Shown here: piece by piece, positions 6,509 to 13,808 of the stretch
How the letters are laid out: each line of letters starts with the position of its first letter
Position numbering within the stretch: the stretch's first letter is position 1
From: GCA-2687515 sp046582475
GTDB lineage: Bacteria; Pseudomonadota; Alphaproteobacteria; Rhodospirillales; UBA2165
DNA: 17,781 nt
Reading direction: 5' to 3'
NCBI GenBank assembly: GCA_046582475.1
Contig: JAYGEH010000310.1
Span: 1-17,781 of the forward strand
Made by a program: the position numbers and the translations under genes
Notes under the pieces: generated by a model
The model's input: the letters and a program-made list of their open reading frames with translations, nothing else
Database searches by the model: none
What the model was told of the DNA's origin: nothing

Positions 6509-8836
6509 TTACGCGCCGCCGTCCGCATCTCGGATTGCCGCCCAGACTTTTTCCGGCGTTGCCGGCATATCCATATGCCCGACGCCGAGCGGCGCCAAGG
6601 CGTCCAGAACCGCATTCATGATCGCCGCCAGCCCGCCCACATTGCCGGCCTCACCGGCGCCCTTTATCCCCAAGGGGTTGACCGGTGTCGGCACCGGGTT
6701 GTTGGCGCAAGTGAAGGAACACATATCGTCGGCCCGCGGCATGGCGTAATCCAGGAACGATCCGGTAATCAGTTGCCCGCTTTCGTCATAGACAATGCGT
6801 TCGGTGAGCGTCTGGCCGACGGCCTGGCCGATGCCGCCATGGATTTGCCCCTCGAGGGTGAGCTTGTTGATCACCGTGCCGACATCATCGACCACCGAAT
6901 ATTTGATCATCTCGGTCTTGCCGGTGTCCGGGTCGATCTCCACCTCGACCACATGGGCGCCGTTGGGAAAGGTGGGAACGCCGGGATCGAAGGTGGCGGT
7001 TTCCATCAGGCCGGGCTCCATGCCTTCCGGTATCTTGCCCGGCTGATACGCGGCCCGCGCCACCTCGGTGAAGGAAACCGACTTATCGGTGCCGGCCACC
7101 TTATATTCGCCGCCGGTAAATTCCATATCGGCGCGGGCGGCTTCCAGCAAATGCGCGGCGATGGAAGTGCCCTTGTCGATCACTTTGTCGGCGGCCAGCG
7201 CGATGGCGGTGCCGCCGAGAACCGCCGTCCTTGAGGAATAGGTGCCGCCGCCCCAGGGCGATTGGTTGGTATCGCCGAAGGCGACGCGGATGCTATCGGT
7301 GTCGATGCCGAGGCGGTCCGACAGGATGACCTTGTACATGGTGTCGTGGCCCTGGCCGTGGCAGATGGAGCCGGCGATCACCGTGACGGTGCCCGACGGG
7401 TCGAACTGAATGCGTATGGTTTCGCCGTCAATTTGCGCCGTTTGTTCGATAAAGTTGGCGATGCCGATACCGCGCAGGCGCCCCCGCGCCTTGGCCTCGG
7501 CGCGGCGCGCCTCGAAGCCGGCGTAATCGCCCATCTCCAACACCTGATCCAGATTGCGCGGAAAATCACCCGAATCCAGGGTGTAGAGCAAGCCGGTCTT
7601 GAACGGCATGGCGTCGGGCGGCACGCAATTGATGCGCCTTATTTCGGCCCGGTCCAGGCCCATTTCCCGGGCCGCCTGATCGATGACGCTTTCCAGGATA
7701 TAGGTGGCTTCCGGCCGCCCGGCGCCCCGGTAGGGGCCGATCGGCGCGGTGTTGGTGAAAACCGCCGAGGATTCGGTGTAGATATGCGGCGTTAAATAGG
7801 TGCCGGCCAGCCCGCCCACATGGTTGGCCGGTGAAATCATTCCGCCTGGATCCAGATAGGCGCCGACGGCGCAGGTCGAGAGCACCTTCAGCGTCAGGAA
7901 CTTGCCGTCTTCGTTCAGGCCGAGCCAGGCGTCGGCGGCCTGATCGCGGTCGTGGTAATCGCTCAAATGGCCCTCGGAGCGGTCGGCGACCCAGCGCACC
8001 GGGCGGCCCAGCTTGGAGGCCGCCCAGAGGCAGGCATTATATTCCGGGTATTGCCCGCTTTTCATGCCGAACGAGCCGCCTACGTCGCCGGCGACCACGC
8101 GGACCGACGTTTCGGGCACGCCGAATATGGCCCCGGCGATCTGGCTGCGGACGCTGTAGGGGCGCTGCGCCGCGCCATAGAGAACATGCTGGCCGGCGGA
8201 CTTGTCGTAATCGCCGATCACCGCGCGCGGCTCCATGGTGTTGGCGGTTACGCGGTTGATGACCACCCTCAGATGGGTCACATGATGGGCCGATTGCAGC
8301 GCCGCCTCGACGGCATCGGCATCGCCGGCCTGGTAAAAGAAGGCTTCGTTGTCCGGGCATTCGGGATAGAGGACCGGCGCCCCGTCTTGGCGGGCCTTGG
8401 TGCCGACGGTGAGCGCTGCCAAGGGCTCCACGTCCAATGCTAAGCGCTCGGCGGCGTCTTTCGCCTGATCGAGGGTCTCGGCGACGATGATGGCGATTGC
8501 ATCGCCGGCGAACAGCACCTTGCCCCGGACCAAAGCCGGGCGCGGCGGACAAAAGCCCGGCTCACCATTACGCCTTGTGCGCGGCTGGCCGAGGCCGAAA
8601 TGGCCCATGCCGTCGGCCGCCCAATCGTCGCCGGTAAAGACGCCGAGGACGCCGGGCATCTGCCGCGCCGCCCGGCAATCGAGGGATTTGATGGCGCCGT
8701 GGCCATGGCTTGAGCGGACAAAAAATGCGTGGGCTTCGCGGGGCAGGCGCATATCGTCGATGAAGCGCCCCTGGCCCTTTAGGAAACGCGGATCTTCGGT
8801 GCGCGGCACCGATTGGCCAAGCGCGAATTGCCCCAT
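6509..8836 (-). CDS. Molybdopterin-binding large subunit, xanthine dehydrogenase / CoxL form II-like family (paralogue 2)
   Basis: This 775-residue protein has exactly the same length as the product of 2138-4465 and aligns with it from end to end (start GQSVPRTEDPRFLKG, then GRFIDD). It retains the form II loop PYRGAGR (368-374), a GGSFG glycine loop where paralogue 1 has GGGFG, the CHGQGH cofactor segment and catalytic E729 in KGAGEAG. It is therefore a probably active molybdenum hydroxylase catalytic subunit, not a decayed copy. Divergence between the two is considerable in the substrate-facing middle regions, so different substrates or an alpha/beta pairing are both possible. FeS and FAD subunit genes are again missing nearby. 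The triple-RidA gene follows after 13 nt. A dyad-symmetric site lies about 30-55 nt upstream of this start. Confidence 0.92.
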   Translation of the reverse strand: MGQFALGQSVPRTEDPRFLKGQGRFIDDMRLPREAHAFFVRSSHGHGAIKSLDCRAARQMPGVLGVFTGDDWAADGMGHFGLGQPRTRRNGEPGFCPPRPALVRGKVLFAGDAIAIIVAETLDQAKDAAERLALDVEPLAALTVGTKARQDGAPVLYPECPDNEAFFYQAGDADAVEAALQSAHHVTHLRVVINRVTANTMEPRAVIGDYDKSAGQHVLYGAAQRPYSVRSQIAGAIFGVPETSVRVVAGDVGGSFGMKSGQYPEYNACLWAASKLGRPVRWVADRSEGHLSDYHDRDQAADAWLGLNEDGKFLTLKVLSTCAVGAYLDPGGMISPANHVGGLAGTYLTPHIYTESSAVFTNTAPIGPYRGAGRPEATYILESVIDQAAREMGLDRAEIRRINCVPPDAMPFKTGLLYTLDSGDFPRNLDQVLEMGDYAGFEARRAEAKARGRLRGIGIANFIEQTAQIDGETIRIQFDPSGTVTVIAGSICHGQGHDTMYKVILSDRLGIDTDSIRVAFGDTNQSPWGGGTYSSRTAVLGGTAIALAADKVIDKGTSIAAHLLEAARADMEFTGGEYKVAGTDKSVSFTEVARAAYQPGKIPEGMEPGLMETATFDPGVPTFPNGAHVVEVEIDPDTGKTEMIKYSVVDDVGTVINKLTLEGQIHGGIGQAVGQTLTERIVYDESGQLITGSFLDYAMPRADDMCSFTCANNPVPTPVNPLGIKGAGEAGNVGGLAAIMNAVLDALAPLGVGHMDMPATPEKVWAAIRDADGGA

Positions 8837-8864
8837 GCAATTATTCCCCTAATCTTATTATTTC

Positions 8865-8891
8865 GTGATGGTCCAGTTTGTCTGGAATCAC
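8865..8891. promoter_or_regulatory. Dyad-symmetric candidate operator between divergent genes
   Basis: The left half is GTGAT (8865-8869), then two bases, then TCCAG (8872-8876). A 5-nt centre follows, then the right half CTGGA and ATCAC (8882-8891). All ten bases of the right half pair with the left half apart from the 2-nt bulge. The site lies 29-55 nt upstream of the paralogue 2 hydroxylase start and 63-89 nt upstream of the deacetylase-family gene. It is well placed for a dimeric regulator controlling both directions. The regulator is not encoded in this window. An RNA hairpin is an alternative reading. Confidence 0.45.
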
Positions 8892-8953
8892 CGCACGCCG
8901 CAAGGCAGACTGGAGATTGGCGCCGGCCAAAGACCAAAGGGAGGAGTTGGGAA

Positions 8954-9832
8954 ATGAGCGCAAGGAAACCAGGGGAAAGGATCGAATATTCAGCGATCGC
9001 CGACCGGGCGAAATTGGAATTGCCCGACGGTGGCCGCATGATCATATGGCCGATCCTGGCCCTCGAAGTTTGGGATATCGAACGTCCCATGCCGCGTATC
9101 GTCCTGACGCCGCCGCAAGGGCAGCCGCTGACACCGGATATCCCAAATTGGAGCTGGCACGAATACGGCATGCGCGTTGGCGTCTGGCGGCTGATGAACA
9201 TATTCAATGATTTGGGGGTGCGGCCCTGCGTGACCCTGAATGCCCGGGTGTGCGAAGATTATCCTGTCGTCGCCCAGGCCTGCCTCGATCATGGCTGGGA
9301 GCTGAACGCCCACTCTTACGACCAGATCGCCATGCACAAGCTCGACGATCAAAGCGCGACCATCGAAAAAACCATGGACATCATCGAAAAATTCGCCGGC
9401 AAGCGGCCGCGCGGCTGGTTCGGGCCGGGCCTCACGCAAACCTTTGAGACCCTCGATTTGCTGGCCCGGGCGGGCGTCGAATATATCGGCGACATGGTTC
9501 TTGATGACCAGCCGGTATCTCTCAAAACGGATCACGGTCCGATCGTGGCGCTGCCCTATAATTATGAAATCCACGACATCGCCCAACAAATGATCCAGTA
9601 TCATGAATCGGAAATATATTTTAAGCGCGCCCGCGATTACTTCGATTGCATCTACGCCGAATGCGCCGACACGGTACGCGTCATGTCGCTGGTGGTGCAT
9701 CCCTATATCTCGGGCTCGCCGCACCGGGCCAAATATGTTCGCCAGACCTTCGAATATATCCTCGCCAAACCCGGCGTGACCGTTTGGGACGGGGAACAGA
9801 TCCTGGATTGGTTCCTGGCAACGCAAAATTGA
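8954..9832 (+). CDS. Polysaccharide deacetylase-family (PuuE/NodB-like) protein
   Basis: The 292-residue protein has the NodB-type TIM-barrel pattern found in the PuuE-like allantoinase/deacetylase branch. The segment YGMRVGVWRLM, LGVRPCVTLNARV (88-99) and the helix before WELNAHSYDQ match that branch. H120 and H249 (VVHP) are candidate metal or catalytic residues. The first acidic motif (DxD/E) and the second histidine of the HxxxH motif are altered (LEVWDIE, HSYDQ), so classical N-deacetylation of sugars is doubtful. Hydrolysis of an amide or cyclic ureide, or an isomerase-like role, is possible. There is no signal peptide, which suggests a cytoplasmic enzyme. The start ATG at 8954 follows GAGGAG; upstream in-frame starts fall in the intergenic region. 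The amidase gene begins 18 nt downstream, so the pair is likely an operon acting on the same class of substrate. Confidence 0.82.
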   Translation: MSARKPGERIEYSAIADRAKLELPDGGRMIIWPILALEVWDIERPMPRIVLTPPQGQPLTPDIPNWSWHEYGMRVGVWRLMNIFNDLGVRPCVTLNARVCEDYPVVAQACLDHGWELNAHSYDQIAMHKLDDQSATIEKTMDIIEKFAGKRPRGWFGPGLTQTFETLDLLARAGVEYIGDMVLDDQPVSLKTDHGPIVALPYNYEIHDIAQQMIQYHESEIYFKRARDYFDCIYAECADTVRVMSLVVHPYISGSPHRAKYVRQTFEYILAKPGVTVWDGEQILDWFLATQN

Positions 9833-9850
9833 ACGATAGGAGTAATTTAA

Positions 9851-11059
9851 GTGCCCGATGATCCCGTAAATGCCTTCGTTCCGCACACGCCGCCGCCCAT
9901 CGATGGCAACCCATCGGGCCCGCTGGCGGGGCTGACATTCGCGGTCAAGGATTTGTATGACACGGTCGGCGACATCACCGGCGGCGGCAATCCTGAATGG
10001 CTGGCCAGCCACGCACCGGCCCGCCATACATCGCCCCTGGTGGCGCGGCTACTGGACGCCGGCGCCGATATGGTCGGCAAAACAATCTGCGACGAGCTGT
10101 TCTACAGCTTTACCGGCGCCAACGCCCATTACGGCACGCCCGTAAACAGCCGCGCGCCCGGGCGCATGCCGGGCGGCTCGTCTTCGGGCTCTGCCGCCGC
10201 CGTGGCTGCCGGCCTCTGCGACTTCGCCCTCGGCAGCGACACCGGCGGCTCGGTGCGGGCGCCCGCCAGTTTTTGCGGTATTTTCGGCCTCCGCCCGACC
10301 CATGGCCGGCTTGATCTCGCCCACGCCATGGCCATGGCGCCAAGCTTCGACACCGCCGGATGGTTCACCGACGAGGCATCCATATTGCAGCGCGTCGGCG
10401 AAGTTCTGCTTGGGCCGGGCGGGGATTCGCATGGCGTGGAGCGGGTACTGGTGGCCGAATTCGCCTTTCGCCGCGCCGATCCGGGCGTCACCGATGCCTT
10501 GATGGAATTCGTCGGACGGGCGGCGGATAACCTGCCAGAGGCCGAAACACTGGTTTCGGCGCCGGACGGTCTGGACCTGGACGCGGCGCGCGAATGTTTC
10601 CGCATTATCCAGGCGTTCGAGACCTGGAATACATTCGGCGAATGGGCCGAGGCCGCGGCGCCCAATTTCGGGCCGGGCATCACGCAGCGTTTCGAAGCGG
10701 CGAAGACGGTCACCGCAGCGGATCGGGATCAAGCCATCCCCTACCGGAACAAGGTGCGGAGCGCCTTGCATGATATTCTCCACCCGGGAACGGTGATGGT
10801 GCTGCCCACGGCCGCGTCGCCGCCGCCGCTTTTGGACGCACCCGAGGACGCACTGGATCGTTTTCGCGGCCAATCCATTGCCTTGCTCTGCCTCGCTCCG
10901 CTCGCAGGCCTGCCGCAGATTTCCATTCCAGCCGCCGCTCTGGATGGCATTCCGGTGGGCCTTTCGATCATGGCATGGGACGGCGGCGATGAGGCCTTGC
11001 TCGGCTTGGCGTCGGCGTTGGAGCCATTTTGCCAGACCTACGAGAGCAGTTCCGGATAA
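9851..11059 (+). CDS. Amidase-signature family hydrolase
   Basis: The 402-residue protein belongs to the amidase signature family. The Ser-cisSer-Lys triad is visible: K33 (FAVKD), S110 (first serine of GGSSSGS) and nucleophile S134 (GSDTGGSVRAPAS). The spacings agree with those of GatA and related amidases. It is somewhat short for the family (usually 450-500) because the middle region is compact, but both ends look complete. It starts with GTG at 9851, supported by AGGAG 8 nt upstream. Without GatB/GatC partners and at this length it is a free-standing catabolic amidase and not the tRNA amidotransferase. The PuuE-like gene directly upstream suggests that both process one amide- or ureide-containing compound (inference). 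It converges with the lipoprotein gene. Confidence 0.9.
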   Translation: MPDDPVNAFVPHTPPPIDGNPSGPLAGLTFAVKDLYDTVGDITGGGNPEWLASHAPARHTSPLVARLLDAGADMVGKTICDELFYSFTGANAHYGTPVNSRAPGRMPGGSSSGSAAAVAAGLCDFALGSDTGGSVRAPASFCGIFGLRPTHGRLDLAHAMAMAPSFDTAGWFTDEASILQRVGEVLLGPGGDSHGVERVLVAEFAFRRADPGVTDALMEFVGRAADNLPEAETLVSAPDGLDLDAARECFRIIQAFETWNTFGEWAEAAAPNFGPGITQRFEAAKTVTAADRDQAIPYRNKVRSALHDILHPGTVMVLPTAASPPPLLDAPEDALDRFRGQSIALLCLAPLAGLPQISIPAAALDGIPVGLSIMAWDGGDEALLGLASALEPFCQTYESSSG

Positions 11060-11102
11060 ATATAAATCAAATTTTTGCTCGGATACTCGCACTTCGTAGC
11101 CA

Positions 11103-11558
11103 CTACTTCACGAGGTTGCGGAATTTGGCTTCGATCACGTTGATGGTCTGCAAATCCTGTTCGGCGGTTTGCCTGGGGACGACTTTGATGATCGTATCGA
11201 TGCCCCCTTTGTCGTCGGAATGGATGGTGATACGCAAAAACGTCACATCGCCGGGCCGTAACTGTACATTTAACTCACGTTTTCGCTTGGCGAGGGAAAA
11301 TATATGATGTCCGGAAGTGACGTCGCGATAACTTGTTGTACCGGTTAGGATATCGCCGAAAATTTTGCCATCGATCAAAACCACCCTCGGATGAACAAGT
11401 TCTGGAACATTGAAGGACCTGTAGACGAATACGCGGCTTTTTCCTGCGGCGAGCGCGGGCAGGTTCGGCTTGGCTTTGTGATAGGGCAGACCAACGGAGC
11501 ATCCCGAAAGAACGATACCCAAAAACAAAATCGCCGTAGCCTTTAATAAGCGGTCCAT
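11103..11558 (-). CDS. Small lipoprotein, DUF2846-like
   Basis: The 151-residue product begins with a short basic n-region, a hydrophobic stretch and the lipobox LSGC, giving a lipidated cysteine at C20. It is therefore probably an outer- or inner-membrane lipoprotein facing the periplasm. The mature part (GKSRVFVYR, then VLIDGKIFGDI, then a SGHHIFS strand) resembles the beta-rich DUF2846 family, of unknown function. The ATG at 11558 is preferred because GGAG lies 6 nt upstream; an ATG at 11570 in the same frame would add four residues and has a poorer site. Base composition is distinct: about 50% GC over 11101-11340 by count, clearly below the neighbouring enzymes, so recent transfer or relaxed selection is possible. 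It has no evident link to the catabolic genes. Confidence 0.8.
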   Translation of the reverse strand: MDRLLKATAILFLGIVLSGCSVGLPYHKAKPNLPALAAGKSRVFVYRSFNVPELVHPRVVLIDGKIFGDILTGTTSYRDVTSGHHIFSLAKRKRELNVQLRPGDVTFLRITIHSDDKGGIDTIIKVVPRQTAEQDLQTINVIEAKFRNLVK

Positions 11559-11582
11559 TGCTATCTCCATTTTCCGCCAGAC

Positions 11583-11588
11583 AGTATA
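11583..11588 (-). promoter_or_regulatory. Possible -10 box for the lipoprotein gene
   Basis: On the minus strand TATACT lies 24 nt upstream of the lipoprotein start, in the 96-nt gap after the HpaB gene. The -35 side is poor (TTCCAA at 18 nt spacing). It suggests that the lipoprotein has its own promoter and is not simply the last gene of the HpaB transcript. Confidence 0.3.
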
Positions 11589-11654
11589 CCGTGATCGAAC
11601 GGAATGTTGGAAGAAGTAGAGGCCACTAGACGGGCAATAATCAAGGCCGCGCGC

Positions 11655-13154
11655 CTATTCGGCGGCGTGTTTTTTGAAATCGGTTTCCTCGGCGGCGCAG
11701 CGCTCGAGAAAGGACAGCACCTTGTCCATCAACGGCTGCTTGTCATAGCCGGCCACGTGGCGGTGGGCGTTGCGCACCGGATCGCCGCCGAAATACCGCT
11801 CGTACAGCAGTTGCCGGCCGGAAAAACCGGACAGGGTCGCATCGAAGGCCAGGCGCATCAGGCGCACCCGGGTCTCGGCATCGGCGCCCGCCGACTGCAT
11901 ATAAAGGCGCACATCGTCGCCGATCGGGCTGTCCAGATCGGCGGTCGACGGCGCCGTCACCAGACCGCCGGCCGCCATTTGCGCCACTTTTTCGGCCATA
12001 TCGGCGATCATGTCCGGGAACAGGCGGCGGATCGCGGTGAACGGCGCCGTATCGGCCTGCCAGACCCCGTGTTTGTTGGGACCGGCGCCGGCCAGGGCGG
12101 CTTTGTGGGCGGCTTTCAGAAGCTCGAGCTGGCTCATCATATCGGCCAGCCAATTGGCGATATGGCTGAAGCCTTCGATCTTCATGGAGTCGCAAATGGT
12201 CAGGGCCAGCCCGACCATGAATTCGGCCTTGGCGATATAGCGCTGCGACACCTGGTCATAAAGATGGGCGCCATGGCCGACGCGCGCCGACAGGCTGTTG
12301 CAGGCCTCGGTATCGCGGTAGGCGAAGACCCGCTCCCAGGGCACGAAGACTTTATCGAGCACCAGCATGGCGTCGGTCTCGTCGAAGCGCGAGGCCAGCG
12401 GATGGTCTTCGGGCGAGGCGCCGCCGGCGGGTACCACCGGCGGGCGGAATAGGAATTTGGCGCCGGGCGTGGTCACCGGGATCACCACCGCAAAAGAATA
12501 ATCAACCGCCTCGCCCGATACCGGTTTGTGCGGCGATGGGAACACCGACACTTCTTCGATGAAGGCGGCCAGGGTGGTCACCGTGCGGGCGCCGGTGATA
12601 TGGATTCCGGCGTCGGTTTCCTTGACGATCTTGCAGGCCAGGTCCTGATCCTGATCCTCCACGGGGCGCGAGCGGTCGGTCTGCGGGTGGTTCAGGGAAT
12701 GGGCCATGGCGTAATCATTGGCGCGCATATGGTGATACAAGGCGCGCATGTTTTCGGCGAAATCGTGGTTCTGGTAGCCGCCAAATTCCTCGGCCGATCC
12801 GGCCGACGCGGCCAGGTAGATGTTCATGTAATCGGGGGTCCGGGTGAACATGCCGAGGGTGGCGTCGGCCCAATGTTTGACCATCGCTGAGCGGGCCTCT
12901 AAATCCGCCATGCATCTCGGTATCTGGTAGGAGCGGGGATGGCGCTCGCCGGTATCGGCGTCCACGTAGGTCATAAACTCGGTGAGGTCCGGATCGTGCT
13001 GCATATGGTAAAGATCGGCGAGGGTGCGCGCCGCACCGGCGAAGCGGGGATCCTTGGTGACGTCGCCGATCTTCTCGCCGTCCATCCAAAATTCGCGCGC
13101 CCCGGTCATGGCGCGGAGCGATTCCAGAAACTGCGAGCCGGTGCGGATTGCCAT
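11655..13154 (-). CDS. HpaB-family flavin-dependent monooxygenase (4-hydroxyphenylacetate 3-hydroxylase type)
   Basis: The 499-residue protein matches the FADH2-using oxygenase component of two-component aromatic hydroxylases (HpaB, PheA, TftD type) over its full length. The N-terminal domain opens with GSQFLESLRAM and contains DPDLTEFMTY, the IPR stretch and the LNHPQTDRSRP segment (about 155-165), a hallmark of the family. The C-terminal domain carries the VFVPWERVFAYRD strand and the helical bundle that ends in YERYFGGDP. Family members add a hydroxyl ortho to an existing one, or remove substituents, using reduced FAD supplied by a separate reductase (HpaC type). No reductase gene is present in this window. 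The start ATG at 13154 lies 44 nt after the VOC gene, consistent with a VOC-HpaB operon for hydroxylation followed by ring cleavage or rearrangement. The exact substrate is not readable. Confidence 0.9.
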   Translation of the reverse strand: MAIRTGSQFLESLRAMTGAREFWMDGEKIGDVTKDPRFAGAARTLADLYHMQHDPDLTEFMTYVDADTGERHPRSYQIPRCMADLEARSAMVKHWADATLGMFTRTPDYMNIYLAASAGSAEEFGGYQNHDFAENMRALYHHMRANDYAMAHSLNHPQTDRSRPVEDQDQDLACKIVKETDAGIHITGARTVTTLAAFIEEVSVFPSPHKPVSGEAVDYSFAVVIPVTTPGAKFLFRPPVVPAGGASPEDHPLASRFDETDAMLVLDKVFVPWERVFAYRDTEACNSLSARVGHGAHLYDQVSQRYIAKAEFMVGLALTICDSMKIEGFSHIANWLADMMSQLELLKAAHKAALAGAGPNKHGVWQADTAPFTAIRRLFPDMIADMAEKVAQMAAGGLVTAPSTADLDSPIGDDVRLYMQSAGADAETRVRLMRLAFDATLSGFSGRQLLYERYFGGDPVRNAHRHVAGYDKQPLMDKVLSFLERCAAEETDFKKHAAE

Positions 13155-13198
13155 GAGAATGCTGGTCCCTAACTATTATATTGGGGGCTGTTACCTTA

Positions 13199-13660
13199 TT
13201 AGGCTGCCGGCAGCTCTTTGTAAAAGCGCGCCCCCCGATACCAGTCGTCGGGCGGGTTTTCTTCCTCTTGGCCGGTTTCGAAGTTGGTCAGGAAGGCCAT
13301 TTCCACGGTCACGCCGTTGGGATCGATGATGAAAAACCGCGTCAAATGATCCTCGGCGCCCACCGCTTCGCGGTATGTGCATCCCAATTCATCGAGGGTA
13401 GCCCGGGTTTCATCCATGCCCTTCGCCATCACCGCGAAATGATCGAGCTTGTTGACCGGGCCTTCGCCCATGCCGTCATTTTCGTCGATGGCGATCACAT
13501 GCAGGATCGGATCGTCGCGCAGATAGAGCCAAAAGCCGGGCCGCGGGATCGACGGCCGCGGCCCCACATGCAGGCCCAGCACGCGCTCATAGAATTCCTG
13601 TGTTTCGTCCAGTTTGCAGGTCTGGATATTTACATGGTGAAGATTATGGACATAGGTCAT
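13199..13660 (-). CDS. VOC-superfamily dioxygenase-like protein paired with HpaB
   Basis: The 153-residue protein shows the VOC metal triad in the expected places: H9 (LHHVNI), H74 (KLDHFAV) and E120 (NGVTVEMAF). The complete His-His-Glu set makes it a plausible metal-dependent dioxygenase, isomerase or lyase, unlike the VOC protein at 1577-2002, which has Asp at the third position. The start ATG at 13660 is favoured by GAGGGG upstream and by the domain beginning there; the open frame extends 37 codons further without family resemblance. It is the first gene of the minus-strand unit with the HpaB monooxygenase. Acting on the hydroxylated product of that enzyme is a reasonable inference. It is smaller than typical two-module extradiol enzymes, so simple catechol cleavage is not assured. 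Confidence 0.88.
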   Translation of the reverse strand: MTYVHNLHHVNIQTCKLDETQEFYERVLGLHVGPRPSIPRPGFWLYLRDDPILHVIAIDENDGMGEGPVNKLDHFAVMAKGMDETRATLDELGCTYREAVGAEDHLTRFFIIDPNGVTVEMAFLTNFETGQEEENPPDDWYRGARFYKELPAA

Positions 13661-13701
13661 GCCAGGCCCCTCGCCGCTACGAAATATTGCCGACTGGCCC
13701 C

Positions 13702-13729
13702 ATCTTATTGGCGTGGGTGGCATTGTCGA
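13702..13729 (-). promoter_or_regulatory. Candidate sigma70-type promoter for the VOC-HpaB unit
   Basis: On the minus strand TCGACA (plus 13724-13729, five of six matches to TTGACA) is separated by 16 nt from TAAGAT (plus 13702-13707, four of six matches to TATAAT). It lies about 40 nt upstream of the VOC start codon. It is the best -35/-10 pair I found in the window, but unverified. Confidence 0.4.
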
Positions 13730-13808
13730 GAAAAATTGGCCGCAGCCGGTAGTTCCGCCTTTACCGGCCACCTAATTTTATAGCAGGGTGTGCGATCATC
13801 CTATTGCC

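Noticed and set aside
2138..8836. Aerobic CO dehydrogenase (coxL) genes
   Set aside because: The active-site loop is PYRGAGR, the form II type, and not the AYxCSFR loop of true CODH. coxM and coxS are also absent. The genes are kept as CoxL-like hydroxylases only.
8990..10027. 345-residue minus-strand frame opposite the deacetylase-family gene
   Set aside because: It is a shadow of a gene with clear family motifs; no family match or start signal of its own.
2138..11059. Complete purine (xanthine to allantoate) degradation cluster
   Set aside because: A xanthine dehydrogenase-like subunit, a PuuE-like protein and an amidase are suggestive. However, the hydroxylases are CoxL-type, and no urate oxidase, HIU hydrolase or OHCU decarboxylase is present.
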